Of a stretch of 13,957 bases of DNA, positions 1 to 7,269 are shown one piece after another. Positions within the stretch are counted from its first letter, which is position 1; every line of letters begins with the position of its first letter. The position numbers were made by a program, and so were the translations under genes. The stretch comes from Dehalococcoidia bacterium. GTDB lineage: Bacteria; Chloroflexota; Dehalococcoidia; GIF9; AB-539-J10. The stretch spans positions 1-13,957 of the forward strand of contig DAOUSX010000006.1 of assembly GCA_030627025.1 (NCBI GenBank), written 5' to 3'. The notes under the pieces are model-generated. The model was not told the origin of the DNA. It saw only the letters and a program-made list of their open reading frames with translations, and searched no databases.

Positions 1-5
1 ATTGT

Positions 6-35
6 TTCACTTAATCAAATATTACATAGTATAAT
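6..35 (+). promoter_or_regulatory. argC promoter, predicted leaderless start
   Basis: A perfect -10 box TATAAT lies at 30-35, with a possible -35 box TTCACT at 6-11 (4 of 6 consensus bases, 18-nt spacer). Only 8 nt separate the -10 box from the GTG start of argC at 44, so transcription would begin at or next to the start codon. There is no Shine-Dalgarno sequence in the short interval. The box calls are read by eye from sequence; leaderless transcription is inferred. Confidence 0.5.
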
Positions 36-43
36 AGCTTTCA

Positions 44-1072
44 GTGTCAAAAATAAAAGCTGGCATAATAAATGTTACCGGGTATGTTGGCATCGAACTA
101 GTTCGCCTGCTTCATCACCATCCCGAAGTAGAACTTAAATCTATTACAGGAAGAAGTGCTGCAGGACAAAAGCTGGGCGAGGTTTTCCCGCACTTAGGCA
201 ATATAGACCAGTTAATAAAAATCGATGTAGATAGCGATATAGATGTTGCCTTCTCGGCAATGCCCCATAAATCAAGCGTGGATGTAGTGCCTTCTTTGCT
301 GACACAAAACATCAAGGTCATCGATGCCAGTGCTGACTTCAGGTTAAAAGATGCCAATGAATACCCAAAATGGTATGGCTTTACCCACCCATTTCCCGAT
401 TTGTTGCAGGAAGCAATTTACGGATTGTCCGAAATTCATGAAAAGGAGATAGCTTCAGCACGCCTGATAGCCAATCCTGGTTGTTACAGCGTTGGCGCTA
501 TCCTGGCATTAGCACCGGTAGTCAAAGCAGCCATCATCTCACCTGAAGTAATAATTGACAGTAAATCGGGGGTATCTGGCGCTGGCAGAACCTTGACCTT
601 AGCCAGCCATTACGCTGAAACCAATGAAAACGCCTCCGCCTATTCTGTTGAAGGACACCGCCACCTACCTGAGATTGAACAAGAACTAAGAGCATTAAAC
701 CCAGAGCTTGCCTTATCAGCGACTTTTGTGCCTCACTTAGTCCCGATGACCCGCGGCATATTAACCACATGCTATGCTTCATTGAAGGATAGTAATTTGC
801 TCAAAAAGGAACTACAACAGCTTTATCGTGATTTCTACAAAAATGCTCCCTTTGTTCAGATAGCAGATAATCCTCCCCAAACCAAATATACCACAGGAAC
901 CAACTTGTGCATCATTTATCCCACCATTGATTTAAGGACAAATAGGCTTATCGTCATTAGCTGCCTAGACAATTTAATAAAGGGAGGGGCAGGGCAGGCA
1001 GTTCAAAATATGAATTTAATGTTCGATTTACCACAGTCCGCTGGTCTTGAAACCTCGGCTATTTATCCCTAG
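44..1072 (+). CDS. argC: N-acetyl-gamma-glutamyl-phosphate reductase
   Basis: NADPH-dependent reductase of arginine biosynthesis that converts N-acetylglutamyl-5-phosphate to the semialdehyde in the cytoplasm. The 342-aa product has the usual family length. The N-terminal nucleotide-binding segment has the form GIINVTGYVG (residues 7-16). The catalytic cysteine is C147 in the motif NPGCY, followed by SGVSGAGR and GHRHLPEIEQEL, all typical of ArgC. The start is GTG at 44; an in-frame TAG at 35-37 excludes any longer form, and the next residues match the family N-terminus. No other arginine gene is in the window, so argC is either alone or at the edge of a cluster to the left. A tRNA-Glu gene follows after 13 nt and may share the transcript. 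Expression is probably from a leaderless mRNA. The identification is secure. Confidence 0.96.
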   Translation: MSKIKAGIINVTGYVGIELVRLLHHHPEVELKSITGRSAAGQKLGEVFPHLGNIDQLIKIDVDSDIDVAFSAMPHKSSVDVVPSLLTQNIKVIDASADFRLKDANEYPKWYGFTHPFPDLLQEAIYGLSEIHEKEIASARLIANPGCYSVGAILALAPVVKAAIISPEVIIDSKSGVSGAGRTLTLASHYAETNENASAYSVEGHRHLPEIEQELRALNPELALSATFVPHLVPMTRGILTTCYASLKDSNLLKKELQQLYRDFYKNAPFVQIADNPPQTKYTTGTNLCIIYPTIDLRTNRLIVISCLDNLIKGGAGQAVQNMNLMFDLPQSAGLETSAIYP

Positions 1073-1085
1073 AATACTGTTGCTT

Positions 1086-1158
1086 GCCCTCATCGTCTAG
1101 GGGACTAGGACGTCAGCCTTTCAAGCTGAAGACAGGGATTCGAATTCCCTTGAGGGCA
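1086..1158 (+). tRNA. trnE: tRNA-Glu (anticodon UUC)
   Basis: A complete cloverleaf can be folded. The acceptor arms GCCCTCA (1086-1092) and TGAGGGC (1151-1157) pair over 7 bp, with A1158 as discriminator. The anticodon stem TCAGC/GCTGA (1113-1117 and 1125-1129) encloses the loop CTTTCAA with anticodon TTC at 1120-1122. The T arm AGGGA/TCCCT (1134-1138 and 1146-1150) has the canonical loop TTCGAAT. The 3' CCA is not encoded. It lies 13 nt after argC and 2 nt before the stop codon of the convergent nitroreductase gene, leaving no room for a terminator between them. Confidence 0.97.
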
Positions 1159-1160
1159 TT

Positions 1161-1709
1161 CTATCTTTGCCCATAATTTTCACGGAATACCAGTTCAGAA
1201 AGTTCCTTTCTTTTCGGTGTCTTGGCTTCCTTAGCTGGGTGCCCTAAAGGAAGCACTTCCACCACTGCTACACCTTGGGGTACGTTTAGAATCTGCGCCA
1301 CCTTTTGAGCATCAAAGGCACCAACATGCACAGTGCCCAAGCCTAGAGAATGAGCTACCAAGGCAAGGTTTTGCGTTGCCAGCGCTACATCGAACATACA
1401 CCAATCACCTTTATCAGTGACTGGCGCATCTTTATAAAAACCAGATTTGCCTTGCTCAGCACAAACCACGATAACTATGGGCGCCTCTTTGATAGCTTCG
1501 TGAGCTGGATTCCAGGGTGTAAGAGCATCAGCTAACCTGGCTTTCGTGTCATTATTTCGAACTACTATAAACCTCCAGCATTGAGTATTTGCCCAAGAGG
1601 GTGCCCAACGGGCAGCCTCCAAAACAGCATTAAGCTTTTCTTCAGCAATAGCCTCAGATTTGTAATGACGAATACTACGTCTCGTTTTTATTGCTTCAAA
1701 TACCTCCAT
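1161..1709 (-). CDS. nitroreductase family FMN oxidoreductase
   Basis: A 182-aa flavin-dependent NAD(P)H oxidoreductase of the nitroreductase fold, probably a homodimeric cytoplasmic enzyme. The family marks are the N-terminal phosphate-binding RRSIRHY (residues 10-16), the segment WAPSWANTQCWRF (35-47), which corresponds to the usual PSxxNxQPW, and the glycine-rich SLGLGTVHVGAF toward the C-terminus. The natural substrate cannot be told from sequence. A longer reading frame to 1778 exists, but ATG at 1707-1709 is chosen because a perfect AGGAGG (1715-1720) sits 5 nt upstream and the family N-terminus begins at this Met. It is the last gene of the recombinase-pcm operon, 19 nt after the pcm stop, and ends against the tRNA-Glu gene. 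Confidence 0.92.
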   Translation of the reverse strand: MEVFEAIKTRRSIRHYKSEAIAEEKLNAVLEAARWAPSWANTQCWRFIVVRNNDTKARLADALTPWNPAHEAIKEAPIVIVVCAEQGKSGFYKDAPVTDKGDWCMFDVALATQNLALVAHSLGLGTVHVGAFDAQKVAQILNVPQGVAVVEVLPLGHPAKEAKTPKRKELSELVFRENYGQR

Positions 1710-1728
1710 TTCCACCTCCTTATTTGCT

Positions 1729-2367
1729 TTATTCCTCCCAAGCACCTTCACCAATGAGTGGCACAAAATAGCATCCACCTAAATTTTCCACCGTATTCCC
1801 CTTCCGCCTTTTAGTAACCTTCAGCAAGTCCTGCTGCCAGCGGGAACCCACCGGGATCACCAACCGTCCACCAAAAGATAGTTGATTCAAAAGGATCTGG
1901 GGAATAGTGGGGGCACCAGCGGAAACTATAATAGCATCATAGGGTGCCTCATCAGACCAACCTAACTCCCTGCTGGCAAGGTGAACCTTGACGTTAGAGT
2001 AACCAAGCTTTTCCAAAGGACGTTTAGCTCCTTCTACTAATTCAGATATGCGCTCTACAGTGACAACCTCCCTGGCTAACTCGGCTAATATGGCTGCTTC
2101 ATAGCCACTTCCGGCACCCAGCTCCAAGACTTTATCCCCACCTTTAAGCTCTAAAGCCTGCACCATTAAAGCCACAATATAAGGTTGGGAGATAGTTTGC
2201 CCAAAGCCAATGCTCAATGGCCTATCTTCGTAGGCGGCATAATACTGATCTTCAGGCACGAAAGTTTCGCGCGGAACACGCCGCATAGCTTCAAGCACAC
2301 GCTTATCAGAAATCTCCAAGCGGAGTTTGGCAATTAAATTGTCCCGAGCAAGGCTCAAATCCACCAC
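1729..2367 (-). CDS. pcm: protein-L-isoaspartate O-methyltransferase
   Basis: SAM-dependent cytoplasmic repair methyltransferase that methylates L-isoaspartyl residues in aged proteins. The product is 212 aa, normal for bacterial Pcm. It shows the family signature GQTISQPYIVALM (residues 56-68), including the conserved serine S60, and SAM motif I LELGAGSGYEAA (81-92). The start is GTG at 2367 followed by a second GTG; no ribosome binding site is visible, and the upstream gene ends only 14 nt before, so translation may be coupled to it. Position in the middle of the operon with the recombinase and the 82-aa protein suggests housekeeping expression. The identification is firm; the exact start is less so. 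Confidence 0.94.
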   Translation of the reverse strand: MVDLSLARDNLIAKLRLEISDKRVLEAMRRVPRETFVPEDQYYAAYEDRPLSIGFGQTISQPYIVALMVQALELKGGDKVLELGAGSGYEAAILAELAREVVTVERISELVEGAKRPLEKLGYSNVKVHLASRELGWSDEAPYDAIIVSAGAPTIPQILLNQLSFGGRLVIPVGSRWQQDLLKVTKRRKGNTVENLGGCYFVPLIGEGAWEE

Positions 2368-2381
2368 AGGTTACTTTCAAA

Positions 2382-2630
2382 TCAACCAAGGATAAAAGAT
2401 AACGTTATGAGAATTAAAATCATCAAGCCACCGAGGATGCCAATACGCCGTAGCTCGGGCATTAGATATTGATAGCGAGCAACAGAAACTTGGCCTTCAG
2501 GAACTTTCTTTCTAGCTAAGGCACCCGACTCAGCAATGGTTGAGACAACCTGTTGCGAACTTCTCTCTCTGGCTATTCTCGCCGATTTGGCACGATGCTT
2601 TGCCTTGCTACGGTGTGATTTTTTGGGCAT
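2382..2630 (-). CDS. small basic protein with C-terminal membrane anchor
   Basis: An unrecognised 82-aa protein. Residues 1-27 are very rich in Lys and Arg (a stretch beginning MPKKSHRSKAKHRAK), the middle part (about 28-60) is polar, and residues 62-82 form one hydrophobic segment (GILGGLMILILITLSFILG) that ends at the C-terminus. This layout predicts a tail-anchored inner-membrane protein with a basic cytoplasmic region that could contact nucleic acid or acidic phospholipid; this is inference. AAGG overlapping the recombinase stop region lies about 9 nt before ATG at 2630, and only 5 nt separate the two genes, so co-translation is likely. It is real on the grounds of tight operon spacing and a coherent composition. 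No catalytic motif is visible. Confidence 0.75.
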   Translation of the reverse strand: MPKKSHRSKAKHRAKSARIARERSSQQVVSTIAESGALARKKVPEGQVSVARYQYLMPELRRIGILGGLMILILITLSFILG

Positions 2631-2635
2631 ACCTT

Positions 2636-3490
2636 TTACCTTAATGTGGGACTTATTTGCTCATAAACCTTGGTGCTTGAGATATAAACATGTCCTAAGA
2701 GTTGCTGCACATCTCGAAGCTCAGCACCAGTTTGTAATTTATATGCCGCAAAACTATGGCGCAGGATCCGTGGGGTAACTTTACCACCAAGCCCAGCTTT
2801 AAAGGCATAATTCTTAACAATTTCCCAGAATCCCTGCCGGGTGAGTCTCTTGCCAAGCCGATTCAAAAATAGCGCTTTCTCCCTCTCATCATACAGGAGC
2901 TCAAACCTGGCACCATTGATAAAGTCTCGCAATAGCTTGGCGATATAAGAGTCAAACGGAGCCCGCCTCTTTGAATTACCATGAGCGCAATAAAGATAAC
3001 GCTGCTCCAAATTAATGTCCCTGGTATCCAGCGATACTAACTCACTTACCCGCAAGCCTGTAGCATAAAGTAATTCTAACATCACCTTATCTCTTTTGGC
3101 CTCTGGAGTGGATAGCTTCGCTGACTCCGCCAACAAACGGCGAAACTCGGAGGGAGACAAGATAGATGGTGAACGCCTCCTAACCCTGGGAGATAGCAAA
3201 CCTTTCGCCGGATTGCTCTTCGATTTGCCCACGTCGACCATGAACTTGAAGAATGACTTCGCTGAGGCTATTTTCCGAGCTACCGTGGCTGAAGAATACT
3301 TTCTGTCCCTGAGGTTAAATAGATAGTCTTTCAGTAGCTCATCGTTTGACTCAATAACACCCTCACCTTTATTTGTCTCAATGAATGTCATCAATTGGTT
3401 TAAATCATTAGAATAAGCAGCCAGAGTATTCTGTGAACAACCTTTACTGTCAGCGAGGTATTCTAGGAAAGTGCCAACGTCTTTTCTCAT
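2636..3490 (-). CDS. Xer-like tyrosine recombinase with altered active site
   Basis: A 284-aa member of the tyrosine recombinase (phage integrase) family, close to XerC/XerD in length and layout. Residues 1-90 form the SAM-like DNA-binding domain (FLEYLADSKGCSQNTLAAY), residues about 110-284 the catalytic domain. Conserved active-site residues are R147 (ATGLRVSEL), R244 (ILRHSF), H267 (LLGH) and the nucleophile Y276 (STKVYEQIS). Two positions deviate. The residue matching catalytic Lys172 of E. coli XerD is H170 (AHGNSK), and the histidine of the HxxR motif is R241 (PRILRH instead of PHxLRH). It heads an operon with a basic membrane protein, pcm and a nitroreductase. It could be the chromosome dimer resolvase of this organism, or a recombinase that has drifted. 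ATG at 3490 has GAGG 4 nt upstream and a -10 box 7 nt upstream. Confidence 0.85.
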   Translation of the reverse strand: MRKDVGTFLEYLADSKGCSQNTLAAYSNDLNQLMTFIETNKGEGVIESNDELLKDYLFNLRDRKYSSATVARKIASAKSFFKFMVDVGKSKSNPAKGLLSPRVRRRSPSILSPSEFRRLLAESAKLSTPEAKRDKVMLELLYATGLRVSELVSLDTRDINLEQRYLYCAHGNSKRRAPFDSYIAKLLRDFINGARFELLYDEREKALFLNRLGKRLTRQGFWEIVKNYAFKAGLGGKVTPRILRHSFAAYKLQTGAELRDVQQLLGHVYISSTKVYEQISPTLR

Positions 3491-3497
3491 TTACCTC

Positions 3498-3525
3498 ATT
3501 TTATCACATTTTTTGCGGGTGGTAA
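3498..3525 (-). promoter_or_regulatory. promoter of the recombinase operon
   Basis: Read on the minus strand: -35 TTACCA (3525-3520), 16-nt spacer, -10 TAAAAT (3503-3498), the latter preceded by TG as in extended -10 elements. Only 7 nt lie between the -10 box and the ATG at 3490, so the mRNA would have almost no leader. A GAGG in that gap would fall at or before the transcription start. Confidence 0.5.
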
Positions 3526-3541
3526 TCCCTGTTGTTACAAT
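3513..3541 (+). promoter_or_regulatory. uvrC promoter, predicted leaderless start
   Basis: A -35 box TTGCGG (3513-3518) and a -10 box TACAAT (3536-3541) are separated by exactly 17 nt. The ATG of uvrC follows 8 nt after the -10 box, so transcription should start at about the A of the start codon. The element overlaps the divergent recombinase promoter by 13 bp, so the two cannot easily be occupied by polymerase together. Confidence 0.5.
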
Positions 3542-3549
3542 ATTCAGCT

Positions 3550-5391
3550 ATGACATCAGCAAAATTGGTGCTACAACTGAAAACTCTTCCCGCAAATCCT
3601 GGAGTATATTGGTTCAAGAATGAGCAAGGGGACGTGCTCTACGTAGGCAAGGCTGCCAACCTCAGCAATCGGGTAAAAAGTTATTTTACAGAACATAAAA
3701 ATCTTCTCCAAAAAATTCAGCGATTAATGTCAAACGTAAGCGACATTGATTTTATAGTTACCAATTCTGAGCAGGAAGCTTTAATATTAGAATGCAGCCT
3801 GATAAAAAGGCATCGCCCACGCTACAATGTTCGCCTAAAAGACGATAAAACTTTCCCCTATCTTAAAATAAATGTCACTGAAGATTGGCCTGGAGTTTAT
3901 GTTACTCGCCGTTTTCAGAAAGATGGTGCTAGATACTTCGGCCCTTTCGCCAGTGCTGGTTCCATTCGCAAAACATTGAGATTGATAAAGAAAATTTTCC
4001 CGTTTCGCTCCTGCACTAAAACCATTACCGGCAGAGACAAAAAGCCTTGCCTCGAATACTATATTCACCGATGCCTTGGACCATGTATTGGCGCTGTAAC
4101 CAAAGAGGAATACCATGAGATGATAAATCAAGTTATTCAATTTCTAGAAGGCAGGCAGGAGCTAGTCCTTCGCCAATTAAATCAAAGAATGCTGGATGCA
4201 TCCCACCACCTCCAGTTTGAAAAGGCAGCTTTGCTTCGCGATCAAATCACGGCAATACAGAAGGTAATCGAGGCACAGAAAATTGCCGTCATTTTAAAAG
4301 GGGAACAGGACATCATCGCTTTAGCACAAAACGAGGGGCAGGCTTGCGTGCAGATATTCTTCATCCGCAACAATAGGCTTGTTGGGCGCGACCATTTCAT
4401 CATGGAAAATGTCCATGGTGAGACACCAAATGAAATAATTACCAGCTTCGTAAAGCAATATTACGCCTCGGCATCATATATTCCACCTACAATATTGCTT
4501 CAACACCCAGTGAATGAACTTCCAACACTTGCTGAATGGCTCAACGCACAAAGAGGAGGCAACATAAGCCTTCAAGTGCCGAAGCGGGGAGCAAAGAGAC
4601 AATTAATGAATATGGCAATTGACAATGCCAACAAAGGCTTGCAGCTAGCCAAAGCTAAGGAAATGAATTTAGAAGCTATAACTTCGGGGTTACAACAGCT
4701 CAAGGACAAACTTCGTCTGCCCCGAATGCCGTTGCGGATAGAATGCTACGATATTTCCAACATTCAAGGGGCGTTAGCCGTAGGAAGCATGATTGTTCTG
4801 GAGAAAGGGATACCCAAGCCAGCTCATTACCGTCGTTTCAAGATCAAAACAATAACCAGTGCTGATGACTACGCCATGATCCAGGAAGTATTGACACGGA
4901 GATTTGCAAGAGCTCTCAGTGCAAGGGAACTTAACGAAACAACTTCACAGAAAGATAACTGGGCAATTAGCCCAGACCTCATTCTCATCGATGGCGGTAA
5001 AGGACAGCTTGGCGCTGCAGTCAACGCCATAGAAGAATTAGGAATGGATTCTGTGCCGGTCGCCAGTATAGCTAAGGAAAATGAAGATGTCTTCACACCA
5101 GGCAGGGCAGAACCAGTTGATATTCCTAAGGATTCTTCCGCTCTGCACACGCTTCAAAGAGCGAGGGACGAGGCACATCGCTTCGCTATAACCTATCATC
5201 GGAAGTTACGAAGCAGGAAAGGCATTACCTCAGTGTTAGACGATATCCCCGGCATCGGACCAAAGCGAAAAAAGGCTTTGTTAACAAGATTTAAGTCAGT
5301 CAAGGGCATCAAGGAAGCCTCAGCAGAAGAGCTCGGTAAAACGAAAGGCATAACACCTGCTTTAGCCAGGAACATCAAGGAATATTTATAA
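3550..5391 (+). CDS. uvrC: excinuclease ABC subunit C
   Basis: UvrC makes both incisions in nucleotide excision repair after loading by UvrA-UvrB. The 613-aa product contains all family parts in order: the GIY-YIG nuclease (GVY at 18-20, YVGKA at 31-35, R41) for the 3' cut, a four-cysteine cluster region (residues about 150-180, pattern SCTK...KPCLE...RCLGPC) matching the site proposed to bind an Fe-S cluster, the UVR helical hairpin (around 200-235) for UvrB contact, the RNase H-like endonuclease domain (ECYDISNIQG, LILIDGGKGQL, IAKENEDVF, DEAHRFAI) for the 5' cut, and a C-terminal helix-hairpin-helix pair (DIPGIGPKRKKALL). ATG at 3550 is preferred over the in-frame TTG at 3532: it matches the family N-terminus and sits 8 nt after a -10 box. 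Neither start has a ribosome binding site. uvrA and uvrB are not in the window. Confidence 0.97.
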   Translation: MTSAKLVLQLKTLPANPGVYWFKNEQGDVLYVGKAANLSNRVKSYFTEHKNLLQKIQRLMSNVSDIDFIVTNSEQEALILECSLIKRHRPRYNVRLKDDKTFPYLKINVTEDWPGVYVTRRFQKDGARYFGPFASAGSIRKTLRLIKKIFPFRSCTKTITGRDKKPCLEYYIHRCLGPCIGAVTKEEYHEMINQVIQFLEGRQELVLRQLNQRMLDASHHLQFEKAALLRDQITAIQKVIEAQKIAVILKGEQDIIALAQNEGQACVQIFFIRNNRLVGRDHFIMENVHGETPNEIITSFVKQYYASASYIPPTILLQHPVNELPTLAEWLNAQRGGNISLQVPKRGAKRQLMNMAIDNANKGLQLAKAKEMNLEAITSGLQQLKDKLRLPRMPLRIECYDISNIQGALAVGSMIVLEKGIPKPAHYRRFKIKTITSADDYAMIQEVLTRRFARALSARELNETTSQKDNWAISPDLILIDGGKGQLGAAVNAIEELGMDSVPVASIAKENEDVFTPGRAEPVDIPKDSSALHTLQRARDEAHRFAITYHRKLRSRKGITSVLDDIPGIGPKRKKALLTRFKSVKGIKEASAEELGKTKGITPALARNIKEYL

Positions 5392-5426
5392 GCCTAAGAC
5401 CTTAAAAAGGGTGCCTTGATCGCTAG

Positions 5427-6170
5427 CTAATGCTCCAGGTAACCTGCCAAGGTCAAGGCGTTTTTTACAGCGAAGGCTTCAGCATCGTTATTGAAGTAGA
5501 TATAAACAGTTTTCACTCCCCTGGCCAATTTAGCAATTTTTTTAGCCCATTGGGAAAGCTCCTCATTGGAATAGCAGCTTGAATACATGCCGCCACTGCC
5601 ATGAAATCGAATGTAGGCAAAATCGCTAGTAGCCACCGGCGGACAGGTGAAACCAGGCATATCGAAAACACACAGACCAACTTTGTATCGCCTTAGAGTT
5701 TCAAAAACAGCGTCATCAATCCAGGACTCATGGCGGAATTCAAATACATGCCGATATTCTTGAGGTAAACTGGATAAGAAATTCTCCAGCACCATGTCAT
5801 TGCGTTTCATATTAGGCGGCAGCTGGTATAACAGAGGACCTAGTTTATCTTGAAGCAAGCAAGCTCGTGACAGGAAATTGTCCAACGCAGAGCCAATATT
5901 CCTCAGCTTCTTTATATGAGTGATGAATCGGCTTACCTTGACCGCAAAAACAAAGTTCTCAGGTGCTGACTCTCGCCAGGTGACAAAAGCTTTCTCGGTA
6001 GGCAAGTGATAGAAACTGTTGTTGAGCTCAACGGTGTTAAACTGTTTACCATAAAATTGCAACCACTTTGGCCTCGCCAATCCTTCAGGATAATAAAGCC
6101 CACGCCAGTGGTCATAGTGCCAGCCACTGGTGCCGACGAAATACTCAGCGGTTAGATGTTGTTTGCCCAT
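5427..6170 (-). CDS. DUF72 family protein
   Basis: A 247-aa protein of the DUF72 (YecE-like) family, which adopts a TIM-barrel-like fold; its biochemical role is not settled. The family signature GTSGWHYDHWRGLYYPEG starts at residue 13, followed by ELNNSFYHLPTEKAF, FRHESW and YIRFHGSGGMYSS, all in the usual order and at usual spacing. The start ATG at 6170 has GGAGG about 9 nt upstream. It is convergent with uvrC (35 nt gap without a recognisable terminator). It is read in the same direction as the acyl-CoA cluster to its right, but a 33-nt gap and the thiolase-like fragment separate it, and nothing links its function to that cluster. Confidence 0.92.
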   Translation of the reverse strand: MGKQHLTAEYFVGTSGWHYDHWRGLYYPEGLARPKWLQFYGKQFNTVELNNSFYHLPTEKAFVTWRESAPENFVFAVKVSRFITHIKKLRNIGSALDNFLSRACLLQDKLGPLLYQLPPNMKRNDMVLENFLSSLPQEYRHVFEFRHESWIDDAVFETLRRYKVGLCVFDMPGFTCPPVATSDFAYIRFHGSGGMYSSCYSNEELSQWAKKIAKLARGVKTVYIYFNNDAEAFAVKNALTLAGYLEH

Positions 6171-6203
6171 CCGTCTCTGCCTCCAGTGGAATGATTCCCC
6201 CTG

Positions 6204-6290
6204 TTACATTTTAAATATCATCACGTTTTTGGTAGTCTCCCTGACAAATTTAGGCACTGCCACACCCAGAACCACTACCTTACGAGCCAT
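6204..6290 (-). pseudogene. 28-codon ORF resembling a thiolase N-terminus
   Basis: On the minus strand, ATG at 6290 opens a 28-aa frame that ends in TAA at 6204. The first part reads MARKVVVLGVAVPKF, which resembles the first beta strand of SCP2-type thiolases (commonly of the form M-x-K-V-A-V-V-G-V-G-M-T-K-F). A GGTGGTGA ribosome binding site lies just upstream, 30 nt after the epimerase stop codon. In related acyl-CoA clusters a thiolase usually neighbours a DUF35 gene, and a DUF35 gene is two genes upstream here. After the stop no thiolase-like sequence continues before the DUF72 gene. The reading is a 5' remnant of a lost thiolase gene; a short unrelated peptide is the alternative. The match is short, so confidence is limited. 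Confidence 0.4.
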
Positions 6291-6320
6291 TTTCACCACC
6301 CTAAGTAATATCCTCTTTAT

Positions 6321-7253
6321 TTAGAGCCCGAGGAAAGCCTTAATAGCACCAGCGGAGTCATATTTCGGTTGCCAACCGAGCTCCTTTCTAGCTTTCGAAG
6401 AATCCACCAATATAGGATATTTAATTGGTTTATCAAGCCATTCAACCATTCCCTTATTCACGATGCCCAATTTGCTAAGCAATTTCGCCATTAAGAGCAC
6501 CAAACCACCTGGTAATTTTATGGTTCTTTTACCGGTAACTTCAGCAATTTCTTTCCAAGTCAAGGGATTTTCACCACCTAAGTTGTAAATACCAGCTTTC
6601 CCCTTTTTAAAAGCAAGATATATTGCATCGGCAACATCCTGATCCCACACCCATTCAATTTTAGCATCATAACCGGTGTCCACGATGCGACGAGATTTCA
6701 AAAGAGTGCTAAATGGATTATCGATATTTGGACCTAAAAATATTGCCGGCCTGAATCTGGTTATTTTTATGTCGGGGTATTCTTGTTCAAATTCGTTTAG
6801 AAATCTTTCAACAGCACCTTTTGCTCTAGAGTAATACCAATCCTCATTTGGTTTAAGAGGGGAATCCTCCTCTAAGGGTAATTTATGTGTTGGGTCGGCC
6901 CCGTAGGCCGCAATTGAACTGGTGTACAGGATATGTTTAACACCTGCCTTTGCCGCGGCATTAAAGATATTCTTTGAGCCCTCAATATTTATTGAATCTA
7001 CCTCCTTGTAAGGAATATCAGGGTTTACAATAAAGGCAAAATGGAATAACACATCAATTCCTGAAAAGGAATCTACGATATCGGGGACTCTGACATCTTT
7101 TTTAATGAACACTAGTTTTGAGTTTGTTGTGTCTATGTTCTGGGGATATTTGAGGTCAACACCACGAACTTCCTCAACTTCATCATCTCCGAGAAGGCAA
7201 GGAGTAACAACGGAAGCTAAATAACCAGAAATGCCGGTAACTAAAACCTTCAT
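6321..7253 (-). CDS. NAD-dependent epimerase/dehydratase (extended SDR)
   Basis: A 310-aa extended short-chain dehydrogenase/reductase. The Rossmann nucleotide motif is TGISGYLA (residues 6-13), with Ala in place of the third glycine of TGxxGxxG. D33 after the second strand favours NAD. The active-site residues are S112/S113 in LYTSSIAAYG and Y141-x3-K145 (YYSRAK). The substrate could be a nucleotide sugar, a hydroxysteroid or another alcohol; the acyl-CoA neighbourhood makes a non-sugar substrate conceivable, which is inference. ATG at 7253 has a strong AAGGAGGGA about 7 nt upstream. The gene lies 16 nt after the DUF35 gene and is certainly co-transcribed with it. Confidence 0.9.
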   Translation of the reverse strand: MKVLVTGISGYLASVVTPCLLGDDEVEEVRGVDLKYPQNIDTTNSKLVFIKKDVRVPDIVDSFSGIDVLFHFAFIVNPDIPYKEVDSINIEGSKNIFNAAAKAGVKHILYTSSIAAYGADPTHKLPLEEDSPLKPNEDWYYSRAKGAVERFLNEFEQEYPDIKITRFRPAIFLGPNIDNPFSTLLKSRRIVDTGYDAKIEWVWDQDVADAIYLAFKKGKAGIYNLGGENPLTWKEIAEVTGKRTIKLPGGLVLLMAKLLSKLGIVNKGMVEWLDKPIKYPILVDSSKARKELGWQPKYDSAGAIKAFLGL

Positions 7254-7269
7254 AAAAGTCCCTCCTTTT

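Noticed and set aside
1710..1778. 23-residue upstream extension of the nitroreductase
   Set aside because: It overlaps the end of pcm, whereas a perfect AGGAGG supports the internal ATG at 1709.
3532..3549. Six extra codons at the start of uvrC from TTG
   Set aside because: The -10 box TACAAT overlaps these codons, no ribosome binding site precedes TTG, and ATG at 3550 matches the family N-terminus.
5392..5426. Bidirectional terminator between uvrC and the DUF72 gene
   Set aside because: Only an imperfect 5-bp hairpin around 5399-5412 can be drawn and no T-run follows.
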